Below are positions 17,040 to 25,809 of a stretch of 64,000 nt of DNA, piece by piece. The position numbers were made by a program, and so were the translations under genes. This DNA is from Wolbachia endosymbiont of Oedothorax gibbosus. Its GTDB lineage: Bacteria; Pseudomonadota; Alphaproteobacteria; Rickettsiales; Anaplasmataceae. Each line of letters opens with the position of its first letter. The first letter of the stretch is position 1. The notes under the pieces were generated by a model. The model was not told where the DNA came from and ran no database searches. It was given only the letters and a program-made list of their open reading frames with translations. The stretch spans positions 992,001 to 1,056,000 of the forward strand of contig NZ_OW370567.1 of the NCBI RefSeq assembly GCF_936270435.1, in the 5' to 3' direction.

Positions 17040-18038
17040 GGCTTTGTTGCATCGCACCTTATACTGGTAGTAATTTACGATAAATTCATGTAGCCATTTC
17101 GCATACCAATGTCAGTGAATTTATTGAGCAAATAACACTTGAGTCGCAGTTCCTTCTCACGATTAACCTCAGATTTGTTCCGAAAACTAAACCAGAATGT
17201 TTGTTTCAGTCGCGAGAAAAAACCTTCTACATAAGATCTTTTCCCATAATTTACTTTCTTTTTCCATTCTTTCACGCCATCTTCACCGTATAATTTTATT
17301 AATCTAATAGCAGCATTTCTGTCAGACATATAATCTATTTCTGGATGTTCTGCCGCATTGTTTATTGGTGGAATTTTTGCCTTTATATCATATTCGTTAC
17401 ACAATTTATAAAACTTGTGCCTATCATATGCCCTATCTGCATATAGTGCTTTTATGGCATGAACTTCTTTAAGCAAATCACAAGCTCCATAGTGATCAGA
17501 CCGTTACTGTATTTTACAGCTATATATTCAACATTACATGCAATTTTCTATAGCTGCGATACTTTCTATCTTCGCTATTTTCCTTCAGGAGTGTTGTTGT
17601 ATATCTGTACTGTCTATAGCAATTTCGATATCTTCCATGTTATTTTCTGCAATCATTTATCTTAATATTAAGTTTCTTTTGATGCTTGTGAATAGCTGCA
17701 AATTTCTTCCTATTTGTTGCAAATATCCTTTTATAAACCCTACCGTTTGTCTTAAACCAATTCTAAAAAGATTGACGATTATATGCACCAAAATTACAAC
17801 TTTATCACTATAAATATAGTTGCCGCCTTGCATTTTTGGACTATTTTCATACCAATTTTCGATAGCTTCATCGATGTAACGAAAAATATTTCCTCTTTCT
17901 TGCAAAAATTTGTTATATTCGTTTTGGTTACTGACTCTCATTTTTTGTGGCATATTTTTCTTCAAAGGTTAAATGGCTATTTTATAATGAATTTTGTCAG
18001 TAACTGCCAGATTTTTTCGGTTGCTATGCAACAAAGCC
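17040..18038 (-). mobile_element. IS5-family element, decayed
   Basis: GGCTTTGTTGCAT at the left end (17040) is mirrored by ATGCAACAAAGCC at the right end (18038). The transposase frame between them is broken. Confidence 0.7.
17075..17965 (-). pseudogene. IS5-family transposase, frameshifted
   Basis: The N-terminal part is at 17965-17657 (IDEAIENWYENSPKMQGGNY..., ending in IKRNLILR). The C-terminal part is at 17476-17075 and contains LYADRAYDRHKFY, with the DDE aspartate, and YGKRSYVEGFFSRLKQTFW, with the catalytic Glu. The middle, 17477-17656, is not in a continuous frame with either part. The domain order is that of IS5-type transposases. At least two disruptions make it non-functional. 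Confidence 0.75.
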
Positions 18039-18104
18039 CACTGGGATCCAGAAAAGTTTGCTTGTAAACTAGCATAGAAAAACGTTTTCGATGAGATTAT
18101 ATGG

Positions 18105-18160
18105 AAAACTGGATTCCAGCGTCACGCGCTGGAATGACAAGAAAGGGGGCACTGGGATGA
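18105..18160. repeat. Dispersed palindromic element
   Basis: ATTCCAGCG at 18113-18121 pairs with CGCTGGAAT at 18127-18135, followed by TGACAAGAAAGGGGGCACTG. The same right-hand part appears reverse-complemented at about 17004-17030. Short GC-rich hairpins of this kind are widespread in Wolbachia genomes. Confidence 0.6.
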
Positions 18161-18189
18161 CACCATTTGCTATGCAATTTACCTTCAAA

Positions 18190-19170
18190 ACCTCAGTTAT
18201 GGATTAGAAAATAGATAAAAGTATAACTAAGAAGAGGGAAACAGGGTAAACTCGAGTATTTTAGTAATAATAAGAGGTTACCCATGAAGAAAGATATTAC
18301 AGAACTGTACTGTTGCGTCGAGGATTTTTGTCGTGCGGTAGATGATAATTTTGCAAATAGGTTCTTATCAAACGGCAAAAAACCAACCAGAGTACCAGAA
18401 ATAGCGCACTCAGAAATTCTAACCATAATCCTATTATACCATAAATCACCATGTAAAAACTTCAAGGCTTTTTATCTTTGTTATCTTCAGTTATTCTATA
18501 GATCAGAGTTTTCAAAGCTGCCTTCATATCACAGATTTATTGCCTTAAAGCCGCGAGTTTTGTGGTATTTAGCATTACTTTTGCAATGGTTTTGTGAACA
18601 AGCAAAAATGACCGGGATTTCCTACATAGATTCTACTTCAATAGCAGTATGCCATCGAAAAAGAATCTCAAGAAATAAGGTTTTCAAAGGATTAGCAGAG
18701 TTAGGAAAGAATACTTACGGCTGGTTTTTTGGTTTTAAATTACATGTAGTAATCAATGAAATAGGTGAAATTCAAGGTGTTACGCTAACCAGAGGTAACG
18801 TCGATGACAGAAAACCTGTACCAACTCTAACCAAAAAACTAACTGGACTTTTGTTTGGAGATAAGGGCTATATAAAGAAAGAGCTCTTTGAGAAACTATT
18901 CGATAGAGGTCTAAAACTCGTCACTAAAGTGAAAAAAGGTATGAAAAATGCACTGATTTCGCTGAAAGAGAAGATTTTACTAGGGAAAAGATCGATTGTT
19001 GAAACGGTTTTTGGCTGCCTAAAAAACAAATTTGAACTTGAGCACACTCGGCATAGATCCACAGTAAATTTCTTGGTACATATTTTTTCTACCCTCATTT
19101 CTTATTCAATGCAATCGAAAAAGCCCTGTATTTCTCAGCTTTACTTCGTTGGTTAATCCATAACTGGGGT
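18190..19170 (+). mobile_element. IS982-family element, copy 2
   Basis: This is the right arm of the composite block, inverted relative to copy 1. The left inner flank is TTCAAA, and the right outer flank TTAGAA matches the left outer flank of copy 1. Confidence 0.9.
18284..19156 (+). CDS. IS982-family transposase, copy 2
   Basis: The translation is identical to copy 1, with an intact frame and DDE residues. It could mobilise both arms of the composite. Confidence 0.93.
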   Translation: MKKDITELYCCVEDFCRAVDDNFANRFLSNGKKPTRVPEIAHSEILTIILLYHKSPCKNFKAFYLCYLQLFYRSEFSKLPSYHRFIALKPRVLWYLALLLQWFCEQAKMTGISYIDSTSIAVCHRKRISRNKVFKGLAELGKNTYGWFFGFKLHVVINEIGEIQGVTLTRGNVDDRKPVPTLTKKLTGLLFGDKGYIKKELFEKLFDRGLKLVTKVKKGMKNALISLKEKILLGKRSIVETVFGCLKNKFELEHTRHRSTVNFLVHIFSTLISYSMQSKKPCISQLYFVG

Positions 19171-19198
19171 TTAGAAGTTTAGTAAGTATAAAGGAAGA

Positions 19199-19504
19199 AT
19201 GCAAGAAAATATTAAAAGGTTATTGAAAGATTGTTTTGCACATCTTGGGGAGCAAGCGTTTTATGAATCAAAGGATAAGGCATACATGGTACAAATATTG
19301 AAGCAACAGCCAGATAAATTATATGGAATTGGTGAAGGACAATTTGTGGGGGAGATGCTTTTTCTTGAGGTAAGCGTTTTTGATGTATTGAAGCCAATGG
19401 TGGGAGATATTTTTGTTATTGATGATCGTAAATATAAAGTACATTCTCCACCGCTGCAAGACAATTCAGGAATGGTATGGAAAATTCAAGCGTCGGGGGT
19501 GTGA
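19199..19504 (+). CDS. Head-tail joining protein (lambda gpFII-like)
   Basis: The 101-aa protein shows the small beta-barrel pattern of gpFII-type connectors: EAFYESKDKAYMVQILKQQPDK, an acidic turn, VGDIFVIDDRKYKVHSPPLQD and GMVWKIQA. gpFII binds the head completion complex and accepts the tail. GGAAGAATG at the start gives a close ribosome-binding site. Its stop is followed immediately by the gpZ-like ATG at 19505. Confidence 0.7.
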   Translation: MQENIKRLLKDCFAHLGEQAFYESKDKAYMVQILKQQPDKLYGIGEGQFVGEMLFLEVSVFDVLKPMVGDIFVIDDRKYKVHSPPLQDNSGMVWKIQASGV

Positions 19505-20020
19505 ATGCGTATCAACGTTGAGGTTAGCGGTAGCATTGAGAAGGTTATGCAAAGTATAGATGCTGAAAGGAAAAAAGTGGAAAAAGCGACGGAGAGGGCG
19601 TTAAACAAAACAGCACTATGGTTAAAAGCAAAAGCAGCTAAGGAAATCAGTGAGGAAAAGAAGATAAAATTAAGTTTGATAAGAAAGAGATTAAGAATTT
19701 TTAAGGCGAAAACTAGCAGATTAGACGTGTTAATTAGAGCGAATCTCTATGACATTAGAGCATCGACAATTGGCAAAATACAAAAAATAAGAAGAGGATC
19801 GAAAGTAGGAAAGCAACAATTTATAGGAGGATTTGCAGCAGTTATGCCAAGAGGAAATAGTGGTGTTTTTAGGCGTGAAGGAAGAAAAGCTTTGCCAATA
19901 CAAGAGGTAAAATTAGGACTGGAGCCAGAAGCATCAAAAATAATAAAGGAGCTAGTTAATTATGAAACAGAAGGGATATTTGAGAAATATTTTGAGCGTG
20001 AATTAGAACTAAAAGTATGA
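19505..20020 (+). CDS. Prophage minor tail protein Z (lambda gpZ-like)
   Basis: The 171-aa basic protein starts with RINVEVSGSIEKVMQSIDAERKKVEKATERALNKTALWLKAKAAKE, the typical gpZ helix, and then KLSLIRKRLRIFKAKTSRLDVLIRANLYDIRA. gpZ-type proteins are needed for correct tail-head attachment. The stop overlaps the next start (ATGA, 20017-20020). Confidence 0.82.
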   Translation: MRINVEVSGSIEKVMQSIDAERKKVEKATERALNKTALWLKAKAAKEISEEKKIKLSLIRKRLRIFKAKTSRLDVLIRANLYDIRASTIGKIQKIRRGSKVGKQQFIGGFAAVMPRGNSGVFRREGRKALPIQEVKLGLEPEASKIIKELVNYETEGIFEKYFERELELKV

Positions 20021-20490
20021 TTTTAACTGAGTTGCAGAAAGCAATTTGCAGGATATTGAAGAAAGAAATATCAGCAATTCAAACTTGTGAGGTTTATCCA
20101 ACAATAAGGAAAGAATTAGTAGCGCCAGCGGTATTTGTAGAGCTTGTGAGTTTAGAATCGGGAAAAGATCCTGGAACAGAGGAATTAGCGCTGAAAGCAA
20201 GATTTGAAGCGAGAATTGTAGTTGATGGAACAGTCGAGGATTCCTCGTTAGTTGTAAGGTCATTAGCAGCAGAAGTAGCAAGAGTAGTGAACAAGAATAC
20301 CTGGGAAAAGAATGTATCTCCGGCTGAATTTCTTTCTGCGGAGCCTGATGGATTTAGACCCGAATTAGATGCATATTTGGTGTGGATGGTTGATTGGAGT
20401 CATCAGCTTCATTTAGGTAAATCAGTATGGGAAGAGGGGAAAATTAAACCACATAAAATAGCAGTGGGAGAAATGCATGTTGGAAAATAA
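20017..20490 (+). CDS. Tail-terminator-like phage protein
   Basis: The 157-aa protein carries LQKAICRILKKEISAIQTCEVYPTIRKELVAPAVFVELVSLE near the N-terminus. That pattern (a short helix, then AVFVEL after APA) resembles tail terminator/gpU-like proteins that cap the tail tube. The position between gpZ and baseplate V agrees. The homology is not strong enough to be certain. It overlaps the next gene by 14 nt. Confidence 0.55.
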   Translation: MILTELQKAICRILKKEISAIQTCEVYPTIRKELVAPAVFVELVSLESGKDPGTEELALKARFEARIVVDGTVEDSSLVVRSLAAEVARVVNKNTWEKNVSPAEFLSAEPDGFRPELDAYLVWMVDWSHQLHLGKSVWEEGKIKPHKIAVGEMHVGK

Positions 20491-20941
20491 TTTTGCCATT
20501 GCAGAGTTACAGAGAAAAGTAGCGAATATTATTCGTATAGGTCTAGTAAAAGAAGTAGACTATGAAAAAGCAAGAGCGCGGGTAAAGGTAGGAGAATTTA
20601 TAACTGATTGGCTTTCGTGGATAACGACAAGAGCAGGAGAAGATAGAAGTTGGTTTGCGCCGAATATTGATGAGCAGGTGATGGTATTATCGCCGATGGG
20701 AGAGTTGTCTTTGGGTGTTGTGTTACCAGCAATTTATCAGCAGAAGTATTTTCCCTCAGAATGCCGAAAAGATGCGCATATTTTTGAGTTTCAGGATGGA
20801 AGCAAGGTATCATACGATAAAGATAAACATCATTTAGAGATTGAAGTAGTAGATAAAATAACGTTGAAAGTAGGAGAATCAAGCATAGAGATGACAAAAA
20901 AAGGAATAAAACTCAAAGCAAAAAGAATAGATTTAAACTAG
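20477..20941 (+). CDS. Baseplate assembly protein V (P2 gpV-like)
   Basis: The 154-aa protein forms the tail spike/needle. It includes an N-terminal OB-fold segment (IIRIGLVKEVDYEKARARVKVGEFITDWLSWITTRAGEDRSWF), then APNIDEQVMVLSPMGELSLGVVLPAIY. A repetitive beta-helical end follows (YDKDKHHLEIEVVDKITLKVGESSIEMTKKGIKLKAKRIDLN). This is the P2 gpV arrangement and indicates a contractile-tail (myovirus-like) baseplate. The PAAR tip protein follows 3 nt later. Confidence 0.88.
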   Translation: MLENNFAIAELQRKVANIIRIGLVKEVDYEKARARVKVGEFITDWLSWITTRAGEDRSWFAPNIDEQVMVLSPMGELSLGVVLPAIYQQKYFPSECRKDAHIFEFQDGSKVSYDKDKHHLEIEVVDKITLKVGESSIEMTKKGIKLKAKRIDLN

Positions 20942-20944
20942 TAT

Positions 20945-21199
20945 ATGGGTAAAGCAATCGTTTGTGTAGGAGATTATTGCAGTGGAATACCGGCACATGT
21001 TTGTATGAGTGGAAGTAGTGATGTTTTTAAGAAAGGGAGATCTGTGTGTCGTAGGGGTGATATCTTGACTATAGGAGAGACACTAACGCAAGGTTCAAAC
21101 AGCGTATTTGTGAATGGTATTGGTATTGCACGAGTTGGAGATACAGTTTCCTGTGGATTTAAGGTAATAGGAGGAAGTAGCAGCGTTTTTTCTGGATAA
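20945..21199 (+). CDS. PAAR-domain spike tip protein
   Basis: The 84-aa glycine-rich protein has repeated V-x-G motifs (IVCVGDYCSG...CMSGSSDVF..GRSVCRRGDIL..GSNSVFVNGIGIARVGDTVSCG...GGSSSVFSG). These are the PAAR fold, which sharpens the gpV spike. Gene order V-PAAR-W supports this. Confidence 0.85.
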   Translation: MGKAIVCVGDYCSGIPAHVCMSGSSDVFKKGRSVCRRGDILTIGETLTQGSNSVFVNGIGIARVGDTVSCGFKVIGGSSSVFSG

Positions 21200-21203
21200 A
21201 GAT

Positions 21204-21539
21204 ATGAAGGGAATGAATGCTGAAACAGGTAAGGGATTAGAAGGTTTGGAGCATTTAAAACAATCAATTACTGATATTTTAACCACTCCCATTGGATCAC
21301 GTATTATGAGAAGAGAGTATGGTTCTCGATTATTTGAATTAGTAGATAAGCCAATCAGTAGGGATTTAACACTAGAAATTTACGCAGCAACAGCAGAAGC
21401 ACTGGGGAAATTTGAGAGGAGATTTAAGTTAGAAAAAGTAAAGATTGCTGAAGTTAAAGAAGGAAAGGTCAATATTTCATTAGATGGTATTTATCTACCA
21501 AATGGGAAAAATATTCATTTTGAAGGAATTGTAGTATAA
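21204..21539 (+). CDS. Baseplate wedge protein W (gp25/P2 gpW family)
   Basis: The 111-aa protein shows the gp25 core: LKQSITDILTTPIGSRIMRREYGSRLFELVDKPI, including the conserved EYG-SRL segment, then AEALGKFERRFKLEKV. It forms the inner wedge of contractile baseplates. It is spaced 4 nt from PAAR and 2 nt from gpJ. Confidence 0.88.
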   Translation: MKGMNAETGKGLEGLEHLKQSITDILTTPIGSRIMRREYGSRLFELVDKPISRDLTLEIYAATAEALGKFERRFKLEKVKIAEVKEGKVNISLDGIYLPNGKNIHFEGIVV

Positions 21540-21541
21540 AG

Positions 21542-22318
21542 ATGGAGCAGCCAAATATTATCGAACCACTGAACTTCGAAGAGATTTTTGCTCGGATGAA
21601 AGAAGAATTAATAAGTCGAGATAAAAGTTTTACGGCACTAATTGAAAGTGACCCAGCGATGAAGATTTTAGAAGTAGCAGCCTGGAGAGAGCTTTTGCTG
21701 AGACAAAGAATAAATGAAGCGGTAAAAAGCAATTTACTCAAGTTTGCAAGGGGAGAAGAGCTTGATAATTTAGCTGAGTTTTATGGAGCAGAGAGGCAAG
21801 ATGGAGAAGAAGATGAACGCTTCAGAAAAAGAATCAAGGCAAGAATAGTTGGCTCAAGCACAGGAGGGAATTATCGGTTTCAAGCACTCTCAGCAGATAC
21901 GAGAGTTAAAGATGCATTAGTAGAATCTCTGGTACCAGGAAAAGTACAAGTTTCAATCTTATCAACACAAACTGGCATACCCCAAGAAGAATTACTAGAA
22001 ATTGTCAGAAATCAGCTAAACAAGGAGGATGTGAGGATTTTAACAGATACGATTGAAGTGGTAAGTTGCAATATTATTGAAATAGATATTCACAGCAGAA
22101 TGAGCATAAGTTCTGTAATATCAAAGGAGGAAATTAAGGAACAGTTCATTAAGAAGTTTGAAGCAAGTAGAAGGCTGGGATGGAGTGTCACAAGGTCGTG
22201 GATTATAGCGAATCTATTTGTAGAGGGCGTAGAGAATGTAGAATTAATAGAACCAAAAGAGGATGTTGTGGTTCTGGGGAATGAATGTGCAAATTTGAGA
22301 AATTTAAAGGTTGAGTAA
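21542..22318 (+). CDS. Baseplate assembly protein J (P2 gpJ-like)
   Basis: The 258-aa protein contains LLRQRINEAVKSNLLKFARGEELDNLAEFYGAERQ, typical of the gpJ/gp6 family, then EEDERFRKRIKARIVGSSTGGNYRFQALSADTRVKDALV. It forms the wedge outer ring. Its stop overlaps the gpI start at 22318. Confidence 0.9.
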   Translation: MEQPNIIEPLNFEEIFARMKEELISRDKSFTALIESDPAMKILEVAAWRELLLRQRINEAVKSNLLKFARGEELDNLAEFYGAERQDGEEDERFRKRIKARIVGSSTGGNYRFQALSADTRVKDALVESLVPGKVQVSILSTQTGIPQEELLEIVRNQLNKEDVRILTDTIEVVSCNIIEIDIHSRMSISSVISKEEIKEQFIKKFEASRRLGWSVTRSWIIANLFVEGVENVELIEPKEDVVVLGNECANLRNLKVE

Positions 22319-23478
22319 TGTTATTGCCACCAAATGCAACAAAACAGGAAAAAGGGCTAGTAGAAGCAATCGATTATAAAGTTGATCCAAGCAGGATAAG
22401 AGGATTTAAATTTAGCCTAGGGGAAAAAATATTGCCGTGGTTGGTTGAAGAATACGGGTTAGAAGAAATTCTACGCTGGGCAAAAGATAAAAGAAGAGCG
22501 ATAAAAGAAGGGGTAGAATTTCAGCGTTTAAGAGGAACACCAGCATCCCTGAAAATAGCATTAAAATGGGCAAATATAGAAGATATTACAATTATTGAAG
22601 AGCCACCCGGTAAACACTTTTTTGAGTTGCAGGTAGGGATAAGAGACGTACCAAATGATTTCTTTGTTGATGCAGTAGTAGAATTAGCAAAACTATCATT
22701 ACCTGCAAGATCGAGGCTAATGAGGATTTTTAACGATTATTATAATGCGCAGAGATTTATATTGGATGAGAGTTTATTTGGAGATCTTCTTTCTGACTAT
22801 TCAGGGGTAAAAATAGAAAAAGATGGACCAGTGTTATCATTTGGTCGGAAGAATACATTTGAGCTAAAAATCTTAAATCCAAGTTTTAAGTTTAGTACTT
22901 TTCGGGTTCATTATGAGCAAGCATTTAGTAATGACATATATCGATTAGATGTAGCAATACTTGGAGAAACCGAGCCTCACACGAAGAATTATAACGGTAT
23001 TTATGAAAGAAATCATCAGTGGAATAATTTAAAAACGTTATATCCTCTACCACAGAGCTTATTACCACCGATTAAATTTGCTAAAGCAGAGATAGTATTG
23101 TCAGGCAGTTGGAGATTAGGAGAAATAAACGCATGTTTTCCGGTTACGAGTGTAGAAGAATGTGGAGAAAAGTTCTATTTGAATGACCACAAACTATCTG
23201 AACAACTGTGGAATTTAAAGTACAAGCCAATTTTAGAAAGGTTTAGCGTTACTCACCACTACAAGGTAGAAGATTTTACCAACCAAAAAGTTATAAAATA
23301 TGGTTTAGCAAAGCACTATGTTCATTTTGAAAGCGAATTAAATTCAGAGCAAAAGGATTCAATACACGAGTTAGAAAAGCACATTTTAGTGTTTTATCCA
23401 GGAGTACTAACGTGGCACGAACATCGACATTTGAACAGAAGTTGGAAAAATAGTCAAGTAATATCTATAATAAGTTAA
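22318..23478 (+). CDS. Phage tail protein I (P2 gpI-like) with long C-terminal extension
   Basis: The N-terminal about 130 residues match gpI: LLPPNATKQEKGLVEAIDYK, LPWLVEEYGLEEILRWA, RRAIKEGVEFQRLRGTPASLKIALKWAN. Typical gpI is about 200 aa; here it is 386 aa. The extra part (residues about 150-386) is unrecognised and may be a receptor-contacting or fibre-like domain. It is the last structural gene before the ankyrin cluster. Confidence 0.85.
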   Translation: MLLPPNATKQEKGLVEAIDYKVDPSRIRGFKFSLGEKILPWLVEEYGLEEILRWAKDKRRAIKEGVEFQRLRGTPASLKIALKWANIEDITIIEEPPGKHFFELQVGIRDVPNDFFVDAVVELAKLSLPARSRLMRIFNDYYNAQRFILDESLFGDLLSDYSGVKIEKDGPVLSFGRKNTFELKILNPSFKFSTFRVHYEQAFSNDIYRLDVAILGETEPHTKNYNGIYERNHQWNNLKTLYPLPQSLLPPIKFAKAEIVLSGSWRLGEINACFPVTSVEECGEKFYLNDHKLSEQLWNLKYKPILERFSVTHHYKVEDFTNQKVIKYGLAKHYVHFESELNSEQKDSIHELEKHILVFYPGVLTWHEHRHLNRSWKNSQVISIIS

Positions 23479-23548
23479 GTACTTATATTTATATCCTCAT
23501 ATGTTATATTAATAATAGGTTAAAGTGTATGAAATAAAAAGAAAAAGA

Positions 23549-23636
23549 CTTGCTTTTTCATGCCAAAACGCACATAACTTAAATAGTAGCAAGTAAACAA
23601 AAAAAATTGATCTTGCACTAAAGAGAGCCAAATTGG
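23549..23636 (+). promoter_or_regulatory. Leader element upstream of ankyrin gene 1
   Basis: An 88-nt segment starting CTTGCTTTTT and ending GAGCCAAATTGG is repeated in diverged form at 25107-25193, in both cases shortly before an ankyrin gene. TGCCAAAAC and GAGCCAAATTGG are the best conserved blocks. It is either a shared promoter/leader or the edge of the duplication that made the paralogues. Confidence 0.5.
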
Positions 23637-23661
23637 CGTATGTTTTTATAGTGAGGTATGT

Positions 23662-24402
23662 ATGAAGTTCAGTGAGGAAAAGAGAGAAGCTTTTAATAAG
23701 TTATTTTATGAATTATTAGAGAACTCGTTTAAGAATATTAATGAAAAAGATGAAAAAGGGGAAACAGTATTGCACCATGCAGTAGAAATCTCTGATTACA
23801 AAACAGTAAGGTTATTAATAAAAAAAGGAGCAGAGGTAAATGCAAGAGACAAAAAGGGTTATACACCACTGCACTGCGCAGTATTTGCGAGAAGTTTAGA
23901 AAATGTAAAAGTACTGCTAAGGGAAGGAGCAGAAGTAAATGCCACTCAATATGTCAGTGGATGTACGCCACTGCACTCTGCATGCAAAATAGGAGGAGCA
24001 GGAGTTGAAATAATAAAAGAGCTAGTAAAGGGAGGAGCTGCAGTTAATCAACTGAATAAGTACGGTGCAACACCAATGTATTACATATGGGAAAGTGAAA
24101 AGTATCGTCTATGTGATAGCAAAGAGAGTGAAAAGGCTAGTAAATTTCTGAGAAAACAAGGAGGAATAACAAAAAGTAGAAAAGTGACATGCTATGAAAT
24201 AGAGAGTTTAGTGGAAGAAATAGCATATATGTTAGATAGAAGCTATTTACCGGAGTTAAAAATAATAGAGATAGAAGAAATAAGGAAGAGAGATAAGGAT
24301 CTAATAAAGGAAGAGTGTAAAAATTTAGCAAGCAAGATAATGTGCAAAGTGAACGAAATGATAGATGAAGTGGTGGAGGCAAACTTAAGCAAGATGTGGT
24401 GA
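23662..24402 (+). CDS. Ankyrin-repeat protein (WO tail-adjacent), paralogue 1
   Basis: The 246-aa protein has three to four ankyrin repeats between residues about 20 and 150 (GETVLHHAVEISDYKTVRLLIKKGAEVNARDKKGYTPLHCAV..., CTPLHSACKIGG...). The C-terminal about 90 residues are charged and helical with no repeat. Ankyrin repeats mediate protein binding and in Wolbachia are often on secreted or phage-borne proteins. A GTGAGGTATGT leader lies at the start, as in paralogue 2. Confidence 0.88.
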   Translation: MKFSEEKREAFNKLFYELLENSFKNINEKDEKGETVLHHAVEISDYKTVRLLIKKGAEVNARDKKGYTPLHCAVFARSLENVKVLLREGAEVNATQYVSGCTPLHSACKIGGAGVEIIKELVKGGAAVNQLNKYGATPMYYIWESEKYRLCDSKESEKASKFLRKQGGITKSRKVTCYEIESLVEEIAYMLDRSYLPELKIIEIEEIRKRDKDLIKEECKNLASKIMCKVNEMIDEVVEANLSKMW

Positions 24403-24471
24403 GAAGGGAGCTCAAAAAAAAGAGTTTGGTTGAGGGGAATATTAAATTTCAAAGAGAAAGTGAGGTATGTT

Positions 24472-25044
24472 ATGTCAAGGAAAGAAGCAAGGAATGTTTT
24501 TGATAAGTTATTGAAAGAATTATCAGAAAACAGGTTTCAACAAATAAATGAAAAAGACGCAGCAGGTTGTACGATATTGCACCGAGCAGCACAAGTGTCA
24601 GAGCCAGAAGTAATAAAGTTATTAATAGAAAAAGGTGCAGGTACAAACGATAGAAACAATAGAGGCGAGACACCGTTGCACCTAGCAGCGTTTTTAGGAA
24701 GAAGAAAAAATGTGAAAGTGCTGATAGAAGGAGGAGCTAGAGTAAATGCAAAATCAAACAATAAAGCAGTACCACTACACTTAGCCTGTTTAGCAAGAAG
24801 AATAGGAACAATAGAAGAGCTGATAAATGCAGGAGGAGATCTTGATACAGTAGATAAATTTGGATGTAGCCCACTAAACTATGCAAAAATTTACCCGAAA
24901 GTGACAAGTTATCTAGAAAAGAAGGGAGTGAATATGAGAGATGTAGAAGTGATGTATGGAGAAGCAAACAAGGCAATAGAGGAGGTAATGGAGAAACGAA
25001 ACGTAAATGAATTACAACTAGAGGAGGTAGATTTAACAGATTAA
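24472..25044 (+). CDS. Ankyrin-repeat protein, paralogue 2
   Basis: The protein is 190 aa from the ATG at 24472. The frame is open from 24430 but the start is set by GTGAGG just upstream. Repeats at residues about 25-135 include CTILHRAAQVSEPEVIKLLIEKGAGTNDRNNRGETPLHLAAFLG and VPLHLACLARRIGTIEELINAGG. The short tail is acidic. It is close in layout to its neighbours, so tandem duplication is likely. Confidence 0.85.
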   Translation: MSRKEARNVFDKLLKELSENRFQQINEKDAAGCTILHRAAQVSEPEVIKLLIEKGAGTNDRNNRGETPLHLAAFLGRRKNVKVLIEGGARVNAKSNNKAVPLHLACLARRIGTIEELINAGGDLDTVDKFGCSPLNYAKIYPKVTSYLEKKGVNMRDVEVMYGEANKAIEEVMEKRNVNELQLEEVDLTD

Positions 25045-25106
25045 GCATATAGATTTATATCTTAACATAATATGCGAAAAAAATGTGTATATTTTGTAAA
25101 AAAAAA

Positions 25107-25193
25107 CTTGCTTTTTATGCCAAAACAGCCCTAAGTGAAAAAGTAGCTGGTAAACAAACAAGAATTACCAAGCGCTAAAGTGAGCCAAATTGG
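25107..25193 (+). promoter_or_regulatory. Leader element upstream of ankyrin gene 3
   Basis: This is the diverged second copy of the 23549-23636 element, keeping CTTGCTTTTT, TGCCAAAAC, the GTAAACAAA block and GAGCCAAATTGG. It ends 37 nt before the next ATG. Confidence 0.5.
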
Positions 25194-25229
25194 AGCCACT
25201 TTACATTGTATTAATAGCTGAGGAACGTC

Positions 25230-25787
25230 ATGGCAAAATTTAGTAAGAAAGAAAGAGAAGAATTTAATAAGTCTTGGAAAGAGGTATTAGATAACTCAAT
25301 AGAAGATATTAATAAAAAAGACACAAAAGGGAGGACGATGTTGCATTACGCGGTGGGAATGCCAGATCCAAAAAAAGTGAGGTTATTAATCAAAAAAGGA
25401 GCAAATGTAAATGTGGCAGATGCGGGACAATATAGACCACTGCACTTAGCAGTAATGGGACAACGTGTAGAAAATACAAAGGAGCTGATAAAGGCAGGAG
25501 CCGATGTAAACGCAGTGGAACGAAGTAGCAAATTTGCTCCGTTGCACCTTGCATGCATGGTAAGTGAAATAAAAATAGTAGAAGAACTAGTAAAAGCCGG
25601 AGCGAATATAGAGCAAAAGGATAAATTTGGCAAAACAGCAATGTATTATGCGAGAAATAATAAAGAGATAATAGAAGTGTTAGAGAACGTAAAAATGGCA
25701 AATAAACAGAGGGAGTTTATAGAAAGAACAAGGGAAAGTACGGCAGCAGGTGTAAAAGAAGAGCTTGTGGATGAGAAAGTGCTATAG
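25230..25787 (+). CDS. Ankyrin-repeat protein, paralogue 3
   Basis: The 185-aa protein begins MAKFSKKEREEFNKSWKEVLDNS, similar to MKFSEEKREAFNKLFYELLENS of paralogue 1. Three repeats follow (RTMLHYAVGMPDPKKVRLLIKKGANVN..., YRPLHLAVMG..., APLHLACMVSEIKIVEELVKAGA). The C-terminal tail is short. It precedes DUF2924 by 22 nt. Confidence 0.87.
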   Translation: MAKFSKKEREEFNKSWKEVLDNSIEDINKKDTKGRTMLHYAVGMPDPKKVRLLIKKGANVNVADAGQYRPLHLAVMGQRVENTKELIKAGADVNAVERSSKFAPLHLACMVSEIKIVEELVKAGANIEQKDKFGKTAMYYARNNKEIIEVLENVKMANKQREFIERTRESTAAGVKEELVDEKVL

Positions 25788-25809
25788 CGTTTAAAAATTC
25801 AGGTGATAT

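Larger units (their letters stand above)
14973..19170. mobile_element. Composite-transposon-like block: two inverted IS982 copies around IS debris
   Basis: The outer flanks share TTAGA (14968-14972 and 19171-19175, or TTAGAA allowing for the shared terminal A). The two inner flanks (CATAAG and TTCAAA) match neither each other nor the outer ones. This is what a single insertion of the whole 4.2-kb block would leave. Cargo between the copies is only fragments of other elements. Joining the outer flanks restores a continuous spacer between the capsid gene and the head-tail joining gene. Confidence 0.6.

Noticed and set aside
16798..17070. 90-aa basic frame
   Set aside because: Unrecognised, TTG start, runs into an IS end; probably debris.
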